Part shown: positions 46,580 to 56,200 of the stretch, in pieces | Position numbering within the stretch: position 1 is the stretch's first letter | Layout: each line of letters opens with the position of its first letter | Assembly (NCBI RefSeq): GCF_021412625.1 | Contig: NZ_JAKCFI010000002.1 | Span: 496,001 to 560,000 of the forward strand | Reading direction: 5' to 3' | Length of the DNA: 64,000 nt | Origin: Myxococcus stipitatus | GTDB lineage: Bacteria > Myxococcota > Myxococcia > Myxococcales > Myxococcaceae | Translations under genes and position numbers: made by a program | The notes under the pieces: model-generated | Seen by the model: only the letters and a program-made list of their open reading frames with translations | Told to the model about the DNA's origin: nothing | The model's database searches: none

Positions 46580-47512
46580 ATGCGACGTTGGGTGTGGCTG
46601 CTGCTCTGTGTCTCCACGCGGGCCTGGGCCCAGGACTACCGGGCCTGCAAGGAGCTGTTCGTGTCTCCGCTGATGGCGAAGGTCGGGGAGACGAATGCCA
46701 GTGGGGCGCCTTGGGACGAGGGCTCCCTTCCGGATCCGGAGCTGACCGCCATGGTCGCGGACACGGAGGGCGCGACGCCCGCCGTCATCGGTCCCCGGCT
46801 GGAGGATTCCACGGTCCTGGCCTGGAACAGCCTGCCCTTGGCGGAGACTCGTTCGGGGGCCTGGCTCCCGGTCGGCGTGGGTGGGTCGTTGCAACTGATG
46901 CTGACCGACCAGGACGACGGCCTGTCGGACTTCATCGGCGCCTTCTCCGTCACCGTCCCGGAGTCGCTCGCCCAGACGGGGACGGCCTTCGTGCAGGTCG
47001 ACAGCCAGGGCGCGCGGCCCGTGACGCTCGCGCTGCGCATCTCCGCCTCCGACGGCAAGCGCGCCTGCGCGGGCGTGGAGAAGGCCGGCCCGGCCCGCTA
47101 CGAACTGCCCGCACCCTCGTTCTCAGCGCGGGTGGACTCCGCCCTCTTCGAGAAGATTCGCGCGGCGCAGAAGTGCAAGGCCGGAGGGGCTCCCGCGGAG
47201 TGCGCGCCGGAGCGCTACGACGTGCTGTACACGCGCGAGCTGGTCCAGGACGCGTGGCTCACGGTGGTCAGCGGTGGGGCGCAGGCGGGCGCCTCCGGGA
47301 GGCTGTATGCCGTCGCCTGGGGCGTCGACCCGGCCGCGCGACAGGTCGCCTTCGTGGGGCGCTGTGACGCCCTGAAGAAGGCCGGCGCGGTCGACGGCGC
47401 CATCGCTTGCGTGCTGGGCGGCAAGGCCACCTTCATCTCGATGGAGAAGGGCAAGCCCCGCACCCGCGCCGCCAACGCCCGGGAGCTGGAGGCGCTGAAG
47501 AGCGCGCTGTAG
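46580..47512 (+). CDS. Exported protein of unknown function (C2-like segment)
   Basis: A 310-residue protein with a signal peptide (MRRWVWLLLCVSTRAWAQ). The middle reads SLPDPELTAMV and LMLTDQDDGLSDFIGAFSVTV, which looks like a C2-type Ca2+ fold with Asp-rich loops; this resemblance is from pattern only. The C-terminal half is unassigned. The Shine-Dalgarno GAGAGGA lies before ATG 46580. It ends just before the strong terminator at 47554. Confidence 0.7.
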   Translation: MRRWVWLLLCVSTRAWAQDYRACKELFVSPLMAKVGETNASGAPWDEGSLPDPELTAMVADTEGATPAVIGPRLEDSTVLAWNSLPLAETRSGAWLPVGVGGSLQLMLTDQDDGLSDFIGAFSVTVPESLAQTGTAFVQVDSQGARPVTLALRISASDGKRACAGVEKAGPARYELPAPSFSARVDSALFEKIRAAQKCKAGGAPAECAPERYDVLYTRELVQDAWLTVVSGGAQAGASGRLYAVAWGVDPAARQVAFVGRCDALKKAGAVDGAIACVLGGKATFISMEKGKPRTRAANARELEALKSAL

Positions 47513-47553
47513 CCGCGAAAACATGCCGGAGGATGCCGGCGCGAGATGAAGAC

Positions 47554-47585
47554 GGGGGACCGGTGGTCATCACCGGTCCCCCTTT
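47554..47585 (+). terminator. Strong rho-independent terminator
   Basis: A perfect 12-base-pair stem (GGGGGACCGGTG at 47554-47565 with CACCGGTCCCCC at 47571-47582, loop GTCAT) is followed by TTTCATTT. It closes the rightward gene group and lies between the convergent exported-protein and RHS genes; it may also stop the leftward RHS transcript, though the minus-side T-run is weaker. Confidence 0.85.
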
Positions 47586-47609
47586 CATTTCAAGCAAGCG
47601 CGCGAGGCG

Positions 47610-50600
47610 TCACTTCTTGAGCTCCTCGTAGAACTCCCGCGTCTCCTCTTCCGCCGCGTCCAGGTTCTCCGTCGCGATGTCGATCTTCTTCTGGAGTGCC
47701 TGCGACTGGCCGTAGAGCTCCTGGATGCGCTGGTGCACGAAGTCCATGCGCTCTTCGTCCGGCGTCGACTGCATCGCCTCGTCGAGATACAGCTCCAGCT
47801 CCTGGTGGACCAGCTTCTGCTGGTCCTGGAGCTCCTGGATGCCCTGTCGGATGAAGCGCGCGCGGCTCTGGGACGGCGGCTCCGCGCAGAGGGGGTTGCT
47901 GCCATCGAGGCAGCCGCCGATGAACTTCACCACCTTGATGGCGGCGTTGCCCTTGCGGACCACCTTGACGACGGGGTTGTTGAGCACGCTCTTGCCCAGG
48001 TTGTAGGTCGCCTTGATTCCGGAGATGGCCTTGGGGGCACCCACGCGCACGCCCGCGGCCACCGCGACGGGCGCGGCCACGCTCACCATGTTCCCCACCG
48101 GGTCGCCCGACGTCACCTTCTTCTCCTCGGTGCCCGTGGGGTCCACCAGGTCCAGGGGCCGGTTGCTCACGTAGCCGTAGAGGTTGCACTCCACGGGGCT
48201 CTCGCGGCACTTCTCCAGGTCCTCGAGGAACAGCGGGTCCGGCGTGGTGAAGCGGTTGATGCGCGTGTCGTAGTCGCGCACGCCCATGCGCACGAAGCCG
48301 AGGTCCGCGTCATAGGCCTTCTCCACGTAGTCCAGCGCGGCGGCGCCGGTGGGGTGGGTGGCCCGGTCTCCGAACGGCGAGGGCAGCCGCGCGGTGCCGT
48401 CCGCGTCCGCCAGCACCGTGCCCCGGCGGTCCGTGCTCAGGAGCCGGAACGTCCCGTTGTGCAGCACGCCCACCAGCTGGCCGTCCACGCGAACCGGCTG
48501 GGTGATGCCGGATGCATCCAGGTAGCCGCCGCCCTTCAGGTAGGCCGCCAGCGGTGCCCCGGAGCCGTCGCGCTTGAGCAGCCGCTCCCCGTCCTCGTCG
48601 TAGAGGAAGCTCCAGCTGTCGCCACCCTTCTGCGCCGTGGCCACCTGGCCGTCCGGGCCATAGGTCAGGGTCAGGTCGTCGCGGCTCACCGTGCGGCCCA
48701 GCCCGTCCATGACGTACGTCACGCCCCCGGCCACCAGCGCGTTGGCTCCCACCACGAGCGTGCGCGTGCCCGCGTCGTCGGTGATGGAGAGCGGCAGGCC
48801 CGCGGCGTCGAAGCCATACGCGTACGTGTGCTGCGCGTCCTGGGCGCTCGTGAGGAAGCCCTGGGGCGAGTAGTCGTACTCCCGCGTGAGCGGCGCGCCA
48901 CCGACGTGGAGCAGCTCGGTGCCGGTGAGCCCGCGAGCGTTCAGCTTCCACGCGATGGACGAAGCCCAGGAGGGGGTCGTCTGGGAGAGGGAGGTGCGCT
49001 CGCGGGTGAGGGCGTCATAGCCCAGCTCGACGAACGTGCCCCCGCCGAAGTCCACCTTCGCCGTCTTGCCCACGCCGTTGTACTGCACGCTCGCCCAGGG
49101 CTGGCCATCGAGCGTCAGCGCGCTCATCCTGCCCCACGCGTCCCAGTCGTAGCCGAGCGTCGTGGTGGACAGCACGGAGCCGCTCGCGTCCTTCACGCGT
49201 GTCACCTCCGTGTCCACCTCGCCATTCTCCGTGTAGGCGACCTCCGTCTCCACGGTGCGCCAGCCGGCGAGCGTCAGCGTCGTCTTCGCCAGCAGCCCGT
49301 CCGCCCGGTACTCCAGTCGCTTGGTGTACCCGTCCCCCGAGGTCGCGGTGAGCAGGCCCGGCAGGCTGGTGTCGCCGGGCGCCGAGGGCGTGGCGCCGTC
49401 GTGGTAGAGCCGGAACTGCTTCACCCCGCCGGACGCGTTCGCGTGGGAGATGAGCGTGCGGCGGCCCGCGCCGTCGTACTGGTAGCTCTCGCTGCGCACC
49501 AGCGTGTTGAACGGCGTGCGGAAGCGCTTGGCCGACACCAACCACGTGCCCGGGGTGTACTCGAAGTCCACCTTCGCCACGCCGTCGCGCTCCACCCGAC
49601 CCACGCGGCCATAGGCGTCGTACGTCAGCCAGTGGCCCGCGCCATCCGGCATGACCGCGCCGCGCAGGCGGCCCAGGGCGTCATACGTGTACGTATAGGT
49701 CGAGCCCAGCTCGTCCTCGTAGCGCGTCACGCGCCTGGCCGCGTCCAGGTACTGGCTGCGCGTGCCGCCGCCGCTCTCCTGCGTCTGCACCCGCAGGCGG
49801 CCCCCGTCGAGCGCCCAGCCCGTCGACACCGTCTGCTGGACGTCCACGTGGTGGCGCAAGAGCTTGTCCACCTCGTAGCCGAAGACGGCCGTGCGCACGC
49901 TCGAGGTCAGCTCGATGCCGCCCAGGAGTGACGCGTAGTCGAGCGCGGCCATGTCCGTGTTCGCGGGGAGGTTGGGGCGCGTGTATTGCGCCTTCTCCCG
50001 CTGCTGACGGCTGTGCACCGTCAGGCCGTCCACCACCCAGCCCTCGGGGACGAGGCGGGCCTTCGCCACGTCCTCGCCGGCGGCGGTGACGTACTCCTCG
50101 GCGTAGCGGCGGGCGTTGGTGGCCGCGTCCACCAGCGAGGACACGGCGATGCCGGCCGGGCGCGTGGCGGTGGCGAAGCGGTAGTCGAGCGTCTCGTTCG
50201 GGTTCACCTCGCTCGCCGCGCCCAGCCCGTCCCAGCGCTTGGACAGCCGCTCCATGCCGTCGTAGCGGAAGCGCTCGGTGTGCGCGGTGGCGCCGTGGCG
50301 CGTGACGAGGGTGAGCAGCCCGTCATGCAACGGGTGTCGCTCGGTGACCTCCACCACCACGCCGTCCGGCTGGGTGACCTTGGAGAGGAGCAGGCGGCCC
50401 GGGGCGTACTCGAACGAGGTGGTGCCCTGGCCCGGCTCGCTCACCGTCTTCACGGTGTAGTCGGGCCAGTAGGTCGCTGTCTGCAAGGGCATGGCGCCTT
50501 GCGGTCCCAGCGCCTCCACCTTCTCCACCAGGCCCACCGCGTTGCGGGTGATGACGCCCTGGTAGCCGAAGTCGAGCGTGGGCTCCTGCGGGTGCGTCCC

Positions 50601-53126
50601 GGTGAAGCTCAGCGTGGCGGGCAGGCAGTGCAGGTGCTTCACCAGCGCGGACGGATTGGCGCGGGTCTGGTTCGTGGCGAGCGTCCCCCACGGCGTCACG
50701 CGCACCTGCTGCTTCGGGCACACCCCGTCGAAGGAGAGCGTCTGGGTGGACTCGGTGAGCGTCACCCCCGGGACGATGGCGTCCTGGAAGCCCTCTCCCT
50801 CCTCCTTCAGGCGCTTGTAGGCGATGCCCTGGAAGGACGTGTCCTCGTACTGGCGGAAGGAGACCTCCTTGACGAAGGGGGTGAGCGCGTCCGTACGTGT
50901 GTCGGAGAGCTGGAGCCCCGCGAAGGTGTCGCCGTTGAGGAAGTTGACCGCGTGGCTCTCCAGTGGCGCGCTGCGCACCACGCTGTCGAAGCCGAGCAGG
51001 TAGCCGCCCAGGGAGTGGTAGTTGGCGCCGAAGTACGTGTAGCCGTAGGTGACTGTGTCGTAGCCGGACGACGTGGACGTCAGCGACGCCAGCACGGGCT
51101 GCCGGTAGCGCGCCCCGGGGGCCGCCGGCAGGCGCGTGTACGTGAAGCCCAGCACGGTGCCCTTGCCGTCATCCGCCGACTGGAGCAGCCCCGTCTCCGG
51201 GCCGTCCAGCGAGGCGCTGTAGGCGTCCAGCCCCTTCGTCACCGTGAGGCTGGTGTTGCCGCTGCCGGCGAAGTCCCCCTGCGCCAGCGCGCTCGTCGTG
51301 CCGTTGAAGAAGGTGAGCGCGGGGACGGTGACCTCGCGGAACTCCGTCCCGTTGTTGACGAACAGCAGCGCCAGCCCCGTCTTCGACAGCAGCATGTCCG
51401 CCATGCCGTCGCGGTTCACGTCCACGAACATCACGGAGTACGTGCTGAGCTGGGCCAGGCTCGCGCCCGTCTTGGTCAGCACGGGGTACAGCTTGCTCGA
51501 GGCCGAGTCGAACGAGAACTGCCCCGTCCCGGGCCACACGTGCAGGCCGTTGGACAGCCGCGCGACGATGTCCGGGATGCTGTCGCCGTTGACGTCATGC
51601 ACCCACGACGAGGTGGCGGAGACGCTCGGCGTGAGCGTCCCGGTGAGGGTGGCGCCGAAGGTGGTGGCCGGCCCCGCGCCGCTGGTGTTGGGGCGCACCT
51701 GGAAGCCGCCGGCCACCACCCGGATGAAGTCCGGTTGCTGGTCCCCGTTCAGGTCCACGAAGCGGGTGTGGGGGCCGGGTTGCCACGCGCCGGAGAGGGA
51801 CTGCTGCGACAGGAGCGTGCCCGCGCGATTGCAGACCTTCACCTCCGTGGCGCCGCTCACCGCGGTGATGGCCACCACGTCCGCCTTGACCTGGTTGGGA
51901 CGCAGCCTGGCGAGCAGCCGGGGCTCGTTGCTGGCGCTGGCCGCGGGACGGCACACCGTCTGGGTGGTGGCGTCCGGGGGCGGCAGGGGCTCCGCCCGGA
52001 AGCCCGTGTCCTCCTGCACGTAGAGCGTCTGCGCCTGGGCGTGCTCGAAGTCGAGCCGGCCGTCCTCGTCCTCGTCCAGCAGGGCCGCGCGCCAGGGCTG
52101 GATGGCGTCCTGGCCCGCGCTGGCCAGCGTCGTGTCGAGCTTCGTCACGCGCGTGAAGGCGGCCGCCTGGAGCGCGTCCGAGGACTTGAAGTAGGTGTAG
52201 CGGGCCGTGGGGCCCACCGTCTGCGTGGGCGCGACGCCGTAGGTCTGGTCGACCCGCGTGAGGTAGAAGGCCACGCCCTCCACGGGCTCGTCGTAGGTGA
52301 GCTGGTACTGCCAGCGGGGCTCGAACAGGCCGGAGGTCGCGTTGCGGGCCTTCACCGCCACGGAGGACACGCGGCGATCCATCCGCAGCTTCTTGCTGGA
52401 GCGGAAGTCATCCACCGGCTTGGCCAGCGTCGCGTAGGCCAGCTCCACCTGGTACTGGAAGTCGTTGCCGGTGCCGCCGTACTCCACTGTCTTCAGGAAC
52501 AGCCGTCCGGTCGAATTGGCCTCGTAGGTGAAGCGCGTCTTGCGGCCGGTGGGGCTGACCACCTCGCGCAGGTGCCACGCATAGGTGCCCTTGGGTGTGT
52601 CGACCCGCGCGCCATCGCCGAAGCTCCAGACGCTGCCGTCCGGGTGATAGGCGACCAGCCCCGTGGCGGACTGCTCCACGCGCACCGGCGGGTTCATGTC
52701 CGCCGGGTACCAGAAGCCGTCCGCGCCCTGGATGAGCCGTCCCCAGGGGCTGGTCAGCTCGTCGGTCGCGTAGTCGAGGTCGCCGCGCACGCGCCAGCGG
52801 CGGATCTCCAGCCGCGTCTGCCAGCCGTGGCCCCACTCGGACAGGCCCGCGTCGGAGGAGTAGGTGGGGAAGGGCGAGGCGAGCAGCTCGCCCCGGTCCT
52901 TGGGCGTGGAGAAGGGCGAGGCGAGCGCGAAGCCGCCGCGCGCCACGTCCGCCGCGCCGAAGGCCGTCTGGGCGTAGGTGCCCACCAACGAGCCGCGCTG
53001 CGGCGCGGTGAGCTGCGGGGGTTGGATCTTCGCGTCGGTGAAGCCCGCGGGCTGGGCGAGCGCGAGTGGCGAGACGAGCAGGGCGGTGCCGCCCACCATC
53101 CGCCAGAGGAGCGATGGGAGTTTCAT
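47610..53126 (-). CDS. Exported SpvB/RHS-repeat protein
   Basis: This 1838-residue protein has a signal peptide (MKLPSLLWRMVGGTALLVSPLALAQ) and a SpvB/TcB-like N-terminal region. Three FG-GAP-type calcium-binding repeats (FVDLNGDQQPDFIRV, VHDVNGDSIPDIV, FVDVNRDGMADML) follow. Then come long stretches of YD/RHS repeats and the RHS core ending MGVRDYDTRINRFTTPDP and LYGYVSNRPLDLVDPTG. Such shells wrap a C-terminal effector. Here the tip is a 173-residue tail with an Ala/Val-rich stretch and a Glu/Lys-rich coiled coil, no nuclease motif. AGGAAG lies before the ATG at 53126. It is in operon with the big lipoprotein upstream (103 bases). Confidence 0.92.
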   Translation of the reverse strand: MKLPSLLWRMVGGTALLVSPLALAQPAGFTDAKIQPPQLTAPQRGSLVGTYAQTAFGAADVARGGFALASPFSTPKDRGELLASPFPTYSSDAGLSEWGHGWQTRLEIRRWRVRGDLDYATDELTSPWGRLIQGADGFWYPADMNPPVRVEQSATGLVAYHPDGSVWSFGDGARVDTPKGTYAWHLREVVSPTGRKTRFTYEANSTGRLFLKTVEYGGTGNDFQYQVELAYATLAKPVDDFRSSKKLRMDRRVSSVAVKARNATSGLFEPRWQYQLTYDEPVEGVAFYLTRVDQTYGVAPTQTVGPTARYTYFKSSDALQAAAFTRVTKLDTTLASAGQDAIQPWRAALLDEDEDGRLDFEHAQAQTLYVQEDTGFRAEPLPPPDATTQTVCRPAASASNEPRLLARLRPNQVKADVVAITAVSGATEVKVCNRAGTLLSQQSLSGAWQPGPHTRFVDLNGDQQPDFIRVVAGGFQVRPNTSGAGPATTFGATLTGTLTPSVSATSSWVHDVNGDSIPDIVARLSNGLHVWPGTGQFSFDSASSKLYPVLTKTGASLAQLSTYSVMFVDVNRDGMADMLLSKTGLALLFVNNGTEFREVTVPALTFFNGTTSALAQGDFAGSGNTSLTVTKGLDAYSASLDGPETGLLQSADDGKGTVLGFTYTRLPAAPGARYRQPVLASLTSTSSGYDTVTYGYTYFGANYHSLGGYLLGFDSVVRSAPLESHAVNFLNGDTFAGLQLSDTRTDALTPFVKEVSFRQYEDTSFQGIAYKRLKEEGEGFQDAIVPGVTLTESTQTLSFDGVCPKQQVRVTPWGTLATNQTRANPSALVKHLHCLPATLSFTGTHPQEPTLDFGYQGVITRNAVGLVEKVEALGPQGAMPLQTATYWPDYTVKTVSEPGQGTTSFEYAPGRLLLSKVTQPDGVVVEVTERHPLHDGLLTLVTRHGATAHTERFRYDGMERLSKRWDGLGAASEVNPNETLDYRFATATRPAGIAVSSLVDAATNARRYAEEYVTAAGEDVAKARLVPEGWVVDGLTVHSRQQREKAQYTRPNLPANTDMAALDYASLLGGIELTSSVRTAVFGYEVDKLLRHHVDVQQTVSTGWALDGGRLRVQTQESGGGTRSQYLDAARRVTRYEDELGSTYTYTYDALGRLRGAVMPDGAGHWLTYDAYGRVGRVERDGVAKVDFEYTPGTWLVSAKRFRTPFNTLVRSESYQYDGAGRRTLISHANASGGVKQFRLYHDGATPSAPGDTSLPGLLTATSGDGYTKRLEYRADGLLAKTTLTLAGWRTVETEVAYTENGEVDTEVTRVKDASGSVLSTTTLGYDWDAWGRMSALTLDGQPWASVQYNGVGKTAKVDFGGGTFVELGYDALTRERTSLSQTTPSWASSIAWKLNARGLTGTELLHVGGAPLTREYDYSPQGFLTSAQDAQHTYAYGFDAAGLPLSITDDAGTRTLVVGANALVAGGVTYVMDGLGRTVSRDDLTLTYGPDGQVATAQKGGDSWSFLYDEDGERLLKRDGSGAPLAAYLKGGGYLDASGITQPVRVDGQLVGVLHNGTFRLLSTDRRGTVLADADGTARLPSPFGDRATHPTGAAALDYVEKAYDADLGFVRMGVRDYDTRINRFTTPDPLFLEDLEKCRESPVECNLYGYVSNRPLDLVDPTGTEEKKVTSGDPVGNMVSVAAPVAVAAGVRVGAPKAISGIKATYNLGKSVLNNPVVKVVRKGNAAIKVVKFIGGCLDGSNPLCAEPPSQSRARFIRQGIQELQDQQKLVHQELELYLDEAMQSTPDEERMDFVHQRIQELYGQSQALQKKIDIATENLDAAEEETREFYEELKK

Positions 53127-53229
53127 GGGACTTCCTGTTGGGTGTTGAGGGTGAGGCGGGGGCGGCGCGGCGCGGGGCCTTCCCCACGTCGCGCGCGCCA
53201 CCCCCGGTGCTACCGAGCCGACGTCGACG

Positions 53230-56200
53230 TCACTGACAGACGGAGACGCCGGAGACCACGTCCGACAGCTCGAGCGCGTCCACCTTCAGGGTGACGACGA
53301 GCGCCGAGGCCTCGGAGAACAGCTGGGGATTCACGTTGCCCAGGTCGATGACGAACGTCCCGAACGGGGACAGGCCGTTGCTGGCGACGGTGGCGAACGG
53401 CTGCTGCAGGTCCGCCGCGAAGGTCGTCAGCACGTCGATGTCGTTGCCGAACAGCAGATGCGGCGCGCCCACCAGGAAGTCCTGGTTGAGCATGACGTAG
53501 TTCCTGGGCGCGCCATGCGCGGGGTAGCCGAAGGTGTCCGCCCAGCGGATGGGCACGGTGATGCCCGCCTGCGAGTCCGCGGCGTTGGTGCTGCTGAAGG
53601 GCCGCACCACCTGCACGCCCAGGTTCTTGATGATGGGCATGTGGTGGTTGCACAGCAGCACGCCGCCCTGGCCACCCTGGCTGTACAGGTCATCCGGGGA
53701 GAGGGTGATGGCGACCTCGCCGTTGCCCTGCAGAATCGTCTTCCACACCGTCTCGGAGCGCTCCAGGTTGGCCGCGCGCCACTGGGTGGGGATGGGGAAG
53801 TCCGGGTTGGGGAAGGCGAAGGCGAGCGCCACCTCCTTGGGGGCCTTGTCGGTGATGCGGGCCTGGGCCAGCGCGTTCTCGATGGTGGTGACGGCCGTGA
53901 GCGCCTTGGTGCCCAGCGCCGCGAAGTCATCCGACCAGTCGGCCTGTACCAGCGCCTCCAGGCTGGCGTGCGTGCGCAGCGGCGCGAGCGAGTTGGGGTG
54001 ACGCAGGTCCATCGTCGGGTACAGGTACTCGGTGACCAGCCCCGTCAGCGCCCGGGACTTCTCGCGCAGCTCCTCGCCGTCCAGGTTGCGCAGCCGCCAC
54101 AGCGGCAGCAGCCGCAGCAGCCGCGCCTTCTCCGAGCCGGAGTAGAAGTCGTCCGACAACGACTGGATTTCGAGCATCTGCATCTCGATGGCCCGCAGCA
54201 CGTTGCGCAGCTCCACCATGCGCGCCACCCGCGCCAGCTCCTTGGCGACGAAGGTGTCGAACAGCGAGGTGAACACCTCCGGCATGCCCGTCATCGCGCA
54301 GCCCGGGCACTGGACGCCGTACTCCTGGAGCAGCCGGCTGCGCGCGTTCTGCTTCAGCGCCTCCAGCTCGCTGCCCGTCACGCGCCCCTGCGCCACGAAG
54401 GCCGGGGTGGCCGCGCGCAGCTCGGTCATCGCCGTGGCCATGGCCAGCCCCAGCGCCTTGGCCGCCGCGCCCGTGGGCATCAGCTGCACGGCCTTCACCG
54501 ACAGCCGGTGCGACACGTCGTCCGCGCACGTGCCCAGGTCGTTCACCACCAGGTAGTATTCGCTGTCCGCCTTCACCACCACGGCCGTGTTGCCCGGCTG
54601 GAGCACCTGGACGTCGCGCAGGCCGGTGCGCGCGGTGGTGCCCGGCTGCATGGTCACCAGCAGCAGGGCGCCCGCCGGCGCGTCCGGGAAGGGCGTGTTC
54701 GGCAGCCTGAGGCCCAGCGAGTAGCTGGCCGAGCTGCGCTGCTCTCCGCCCACCTGGGTCGACGAGGTGCTCTCCACGCCCGTGGAGGCGCTGGCGCAGG
54801 CCTCCACGAAGGCGTAGGCCTTGACGCTCTGCCCGAAGATGTCCGGGCCCGTCTCGACCCGGATGCCCGCGCAGGCGCGATCCTCGACCGACGCCTTGAC
54901 GAAGGTGGAGTCGCTGGCGTTCTCCGCCACGAAGCCGCTCTCGGTGTACGACACGATGTAGCCACCAGGACCCGTCAGCGCCGCGCCGTTGCCCAGGTCC
55001 ACGGCGGCGCCTCCCGGAGAGGAGGGGTGGGGGAACGTCGCGGTGGAGAGGGCGCAGCTCGGCGAGTATTCACCCGCCACCTCGAAGTTGATGAGCTCCC
55101 CGCGCGTGGCCGCCAGCGCGAAGGGCTGCGGGCCACCGACGCCGCCCACGGGCACGCGCACGGAGAGGGCGTGGATGTCGAACGTCGCGCCGTTCGCGCC
55201 GCGCGCTTCGTCCGCGCCGATGTTGAGCACGTGGGGCGACCCACGCTGGATGTCCGTGCCCAGGTTGGGCGATTCATTCTGCAGCACCGTGTTGAAGGCC
55301 GCCGCGAAGTCGCTGAACTGCATGTCCTGGCTCTGGAGGTTGTCCTGCAGGCCCACGACGTCCGCGTTGAGCCCGTAGAACTCCGTCAGGGCGCGCAGCA
55401 GCGACGCCTTCACCGTCGTCTGGTTGGAGGCGTTGGCCATCTCGCCCAGCAGCTCGTTGACGAGCGCGGCGCGGTTGTTGGTGTACTCGACCAGCGCGTT
55501 CTGGAGCGCCGCCTTGCGCGTCGTCACCACGTCGTTGATGAAGTTGCTCTTGTACTCCTCGATGCCCGTCTTCAGGGAGTCGCGCGCGGTGCTCAGGAAG
55601 AAGCCGGACTTGGCATAGCTGGCGGCGTAGGCCTCCGCCTTCTCGACCATGCCGGCCCACCGCGCCAGGGGCGGGGGCGCGCCGGCGGAGCCCGTCTTCA
55701 GCAGCGCGGGGGTGTACGTGGGCACGCCGCTGGCGGCGGCCACGGCCTGGGCGAAGGCGCCGTGGTTGGCGCGCAGCAGGTCGAACACGGCCACCCACTC
55801 CGCGTGGTGGTCATGGCTGGAGGTGTTCAGCTTGTTCGCGGCGGAGAGCGCCGTCTGGAGCGTGGCCGCCTGGGGCACGGCGCCGAACAGGGCCCACAGC
55901 TCCGCCGTCTCCGTGTCCACGGAGCCGTTGCCGCAGCCCTTGAAGCGGCAGCCCAGGTCATGCAGGGAGCTGAAGTCCTCCATGCGGTCGAACAGGCCGC
56001 TGAACCCATCGCCCAGCAGCATCAACAGCGGCGGGCCGCTGATGGCCGGCGTGCCCGTCAGCGCGGCGGTCAGCACCGTCTGGTCCACCAGCAGGCCCGC
56101 GTTGAGCGGCTGGGCGTGGACCGGCAGGCCGTTGACGTTGAGCAGCGCGTTCTCGTAGGCGACCTTCCAGAAGACGCCGAAGGTCTCGCTGAGCTGCCGC

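Noticed and set aside
49986..53294. A frame of 1102 codons antisense to the RHS gene
   Set aside because: The RHS protein with its YD repeats and core is plainly the real product; the antisense frame has no family features.
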